This document shows positions 6,546 to 7,784 of a stretch of DNA of 7,784 nucleotides, piece after piece; the first letter of the stretch is position 1, and every line of letters starts with the position of its first letter. The position numbers were made by a program, and so were the translations under genes. Source of the stretch: DASWHD01 sp036393335 (GTDB lineage Bacteria > CG2-30-53-67 > CG2-30-70-394); contig DASWHD010000112.1 in NCBI GenBank assembly GCA_036393335.1, positions 1 through 7,784 of the forward strand, in the 5' to 3' direction. Below the pieces are notes generated by a model. That model did no database searches. It saw nothing but the letters and a program-made list of their open reading frames with translations, and was not told the DNA's origin.

Positions 6546-6769
6546 CCCGCATTTCTCACCATGAATCTGCTGCGACCGCGCAACCGCCCGCATCTCCTGG
6601 CCCACCTCGTACGAGTCCGCGCCTGGGGTAGGAGTCGGTTTCACCGGCGATCCGCGCACCAGGCCCTGCGGGCCTGGGTCGCCGAAGGCGATTCGGCTCC
6701 TACCGCGGGCCAGCCAGGATCTACGCGCGTTTGCACGGTCTCGCCTCGATCCCTGGTGAGAAATGCGGG
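6546..6769. mobile_element. MITE-like element with perfect 16-bp terminal inverted repeats
   Basis: The left end CCCGCATTTCTCACCA (6546-6561) and the right end TGGTGAGAAATGCGGG (6754-6769) are exact reverse complements, giving a 224-bp element with no transposase gene. The ends resemble my recollection of IS1380-like insertion-sequence ends, but I cannot confirm this without a database. No obvious target-site duplication is visible: the left flank is the aldolase stop region and the right flank is TGGGT. The interior holds a REP-type BIME (6627-6704) and a 10-bp palindrome CTCGTACGAG (6606-6615). The element abuts the aldolase stop on the left and a hemC fragment on the right. It may also act as a transcription stop for the aldolase gene. 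Confidence 0.7.
6627..6704. repeat. REP/BIME-type palindromic repeat (GTAGGAG family)
   Basis: The outer arms GGTAGGAG (6627-6634) and CTCCTACC (6697-6704) are perfect reverse complements. They continue imperfectly inward (GTCGG against TTCGGC, and CGGCGA against TCGCCG). The centre holds an 8-bp hairpin CCAGGCCC (6659-6666)/GGGCCTGG (6670-6677) with loop TGC. The GTAGGAGC...GCTCCTAC form is a well-known REP type in Pseudomonas and other gammaproteobacteria. It sits inside the 16-bp TIR element. As RNA it would form a strong hairpin just after the aldolase gene. Confidence 0.75.
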
Positions 6770-6840
6770 TGGGTCGACTCGATCCGCGCCGTGACCCAGT
6801 TGGCCTGCCACAGGGCGAGCTGCGAGCCGCGGGTGCCGAT
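6766..6840 (-). pseudogene. hemC: 5' fragment of hemC (hydroxymethylbilane synthase), relic
   Basis: Reading the minus strand from 6840, the codons give IGTRGSQLALWQANW followed by VTARIESTHP. This is the conserved N-terminus of porphobilinogen deaminase (E. coli HemC has IATRQSPLALWQA followed a little later by SHPG). The match stops at the His-Pro codons, exactly where the 16-bp inverted repeat of the neighbouring element begins (6769). The frame then runs into unrelated sequence and stops at TAG 6723-6721. Upstream, a TAG (6843-6841) directly precedes the ATC codon, so the normal start codon is missing, although GGAGG at 6848-6844 looks like a former ribosome-binding site. Only about 25 of roughly 310 codons remain, so it cannot make an enzyme. 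An intact hemC is expected elsewhere in the genome. Confidence 0.75.
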
Positions 6841-6962
6841 CTAGCCTCCGGCGCGCGCTGCGCAGCGCAAAGTTCGGGTGAGAAGGCCGCTTGCGTCGCC
6901 TCTCTGGACGGCTTCGTCGCGCAGCAAAGCGGGGTAGCTAGGCGGATGGGCCGGATTCGAGG
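6841..6962. other. GC-rich intergenic stretch with palindromes, downstream of the secreted-protein gene
   Basis: It contains a perfect 14-base palindrome GCGCTGCGCAGCGC (6855-6868). It also contains a longer imperfect stem formed by CCGCTTGC (6887-6894) and GCAAAGCGG (6924-6932). The longer stem lies about 30 bases past the stop of the minus-strand gene at 6963 and is followed on that strand by CCTTCTCAC. It could be a weak terminator, but there is no proper T-run. No coding potential was recognised apart from the hemC relic next to it. Confidence 0.4.
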
Positions 6963-7784
6963 CTACTCTTCTCCCTCCGGGCATCCATCGCCCATCGCAT
7001 TCAGGCACAGCCCGACCAGCTCGGTAAACGTCGCATTGTCGTCGTCACCGATCGACAGATCGCCCCCGATCGCACCAACCTCGGCCTTCGCCGGCGTATT
7101 GGCAGGAATTTGCGCGAGGAATTCCGCCGGCAACGTGACGCTCGTCTGACCCACGGGCAGCCGGATGGAAAACTTCAGTTGCGAGCCGTCCTCGACCTCG
7201 AGCACGACCTCCCAGGCGGCCAGGGGTACCATCTTGGGGTGAATGGGGAGAACGCCGTCGGCCACGAGCTGGTCCAGCTCGGCTTCGGTCGCACACTCTC
7301 CCAAGGTGGTGCCTGCCATCCACGAGATCGTATGGCCGGTGAACGTCAGGTTTTCGGGGGCGGCAGGAAGAAAATAGGTGAGGTGCGTTGCACCGAACAA
7401 TTTCTCGCCGCCATCGGCCTTGCCGGAAATGGTGTAGGGGCCGCTCGCCCACCGTTCCGCGAAGTCCATCACCGTAACGACCACATCGTCCTCGTCTTCC
7501 TTGAGCGCTTCCTTACAGATCGGCTCGGCGCTCTCGCCAAAGGTTTCCGTCAGCTTCTGGTCCCGTAACGGGCCGGAGGCCTTGTTCTCGTAGACTTTCT
7601 TGCCATTGGGGTCATCCATCCTCACCGACTCCAGATCATCTCCATCGATGAGCCAGTGGAAACCGATGTCCCCGTCCGTGGAGTTGATCTCGATGAGCGC
7701 CCGGCATTCACCAAAGTCGTCACACGGCTCGGTGGCCCGGACATCGGTGACGGCACCGCCGACGATCAGCATCACGCTCGCGGC
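6963..7784 (-). CDS. Secreted acidic protein with possible fibronectin-III-like domain; 5' end outside window
   Basis: The frame stays open to the right edge of the window, giving 273 visible residues ending at TAG 6965-6963. The first visible residues, AASVMLIVGGAVTDVRA, look like the hydrophobic core and cleavage region of a signal peptide whose basic N-terminus lies past 7784. The GTG/ATG codons at 7770-7775 are therefore probably internal. The mature part is rich in Asp and Glu, with six cysteines (visible residues 21, 27, 90, 164, 260, 268), an even number that suits disulfides outside the cytoplasm. Residues about 140-242 begin PAAPENLTFTGHTISW and continue through AAWEVVLEVEDG and SVTLPAEFL to AEVGAIGGD. 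This pattern of strands and prolines is reminiscent of a fibronectin type III domain. The gene is less GC-rich (about 60%) than its neighbours. I do not recognise a named family, and no function is assigned. Confidence 0.75.
   Translation of the reverse strand, partial: AASVMLIVGGAVTDVRATEPCDDFGECRALIEINSTDGDIGFHWLIDGDDLESVRMDDPNGKKVYENKASGPLRDQKLTETFGESAEPICKEALKEDEDDVVVTVMDFAERWASGPYTISGKADGGEKLFGATHLTYFLPAAPENLTFTGHTISWMAGTTLGECATEAELDQLVADGVLPIHPKMVPLAAWEVVLEVEDGSQLKFSIRLPVGQTSVTLPAEFLAQIPANTPAKAEVGAIGGDLSIGDDDNATFTELVGLCLNAMGDGCPEGEE

Overview
This is a GC-rich window (roughly 65-70% G+C over most of its length). Gene content and repeat types suggest the chromosome of a gammaproteobacterium, possibly Chromatiales-like. 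The Gram-negative clues are an outer-membrane barrel protein, an ArnT-type glycosyltransferase and REP/BIME-style palindromic repeats. The taxon is inferred from gene style and is not proven by any marker gene.

Layout. Bases 1-318 (+) hold the C-terminal end of a SAM hydroxide adenosyltransferase (DUF62 family). Next is a paired GC-rich hairpin block (336-459) between convergent genes. Three minus-strand genes follow, read from right to left: a DPM1-like GT2 glycosyltransferase (3397-4128), an outer-membrane beta-barrel protein (2525-3364) and an ArnT-like GT39 integral-membrane glycosyltransferase (513-2234). A second hairpin block of the same type, inverted relative to the first, lies at 4287-4388, so the three genes sit between inverted repeat blocks. 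A CACAGAG 9-mer inverted repeat lies between GT39 and the barrel gene.

On the plus strand, 4461-6545 encodes a full-length bifunctional class II aldolase/short-chain dehydrogenase (RhaEW/YuxG-like fusion). Its stop codon directly abuts a 224-bp element (6546-6769) with perfect 16-bp terminal inverted repeats and a REP-type BIME inside. Against the right end of that element lies a short 5' fragment of hemC (minus strand, 6766-6840), a relic gene piece. The window ends with the 3' part of a gene for a secreted, acidic, cysteine-containing protein with a possible fibronectin-III-like domain (6963-7784, minus).

How the parts may work together. The GT2 enzyme probably loads a sugar onto a polyprenyl phosphate. 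The GT39 enzyme would then transfer that sugar to an envelope acceptor on the periplasmic face. The barrel protein between them may be the acceptor's partner or merely a neighbour. The aldolase/dehydrogenase is a separate metabolic gene. No CRISPR array, rRNA, tRNA or intact transposase was seen. The most unusual part is 6546-6962, where a MITE-like element, a BIME and a hemC relic are packed together.
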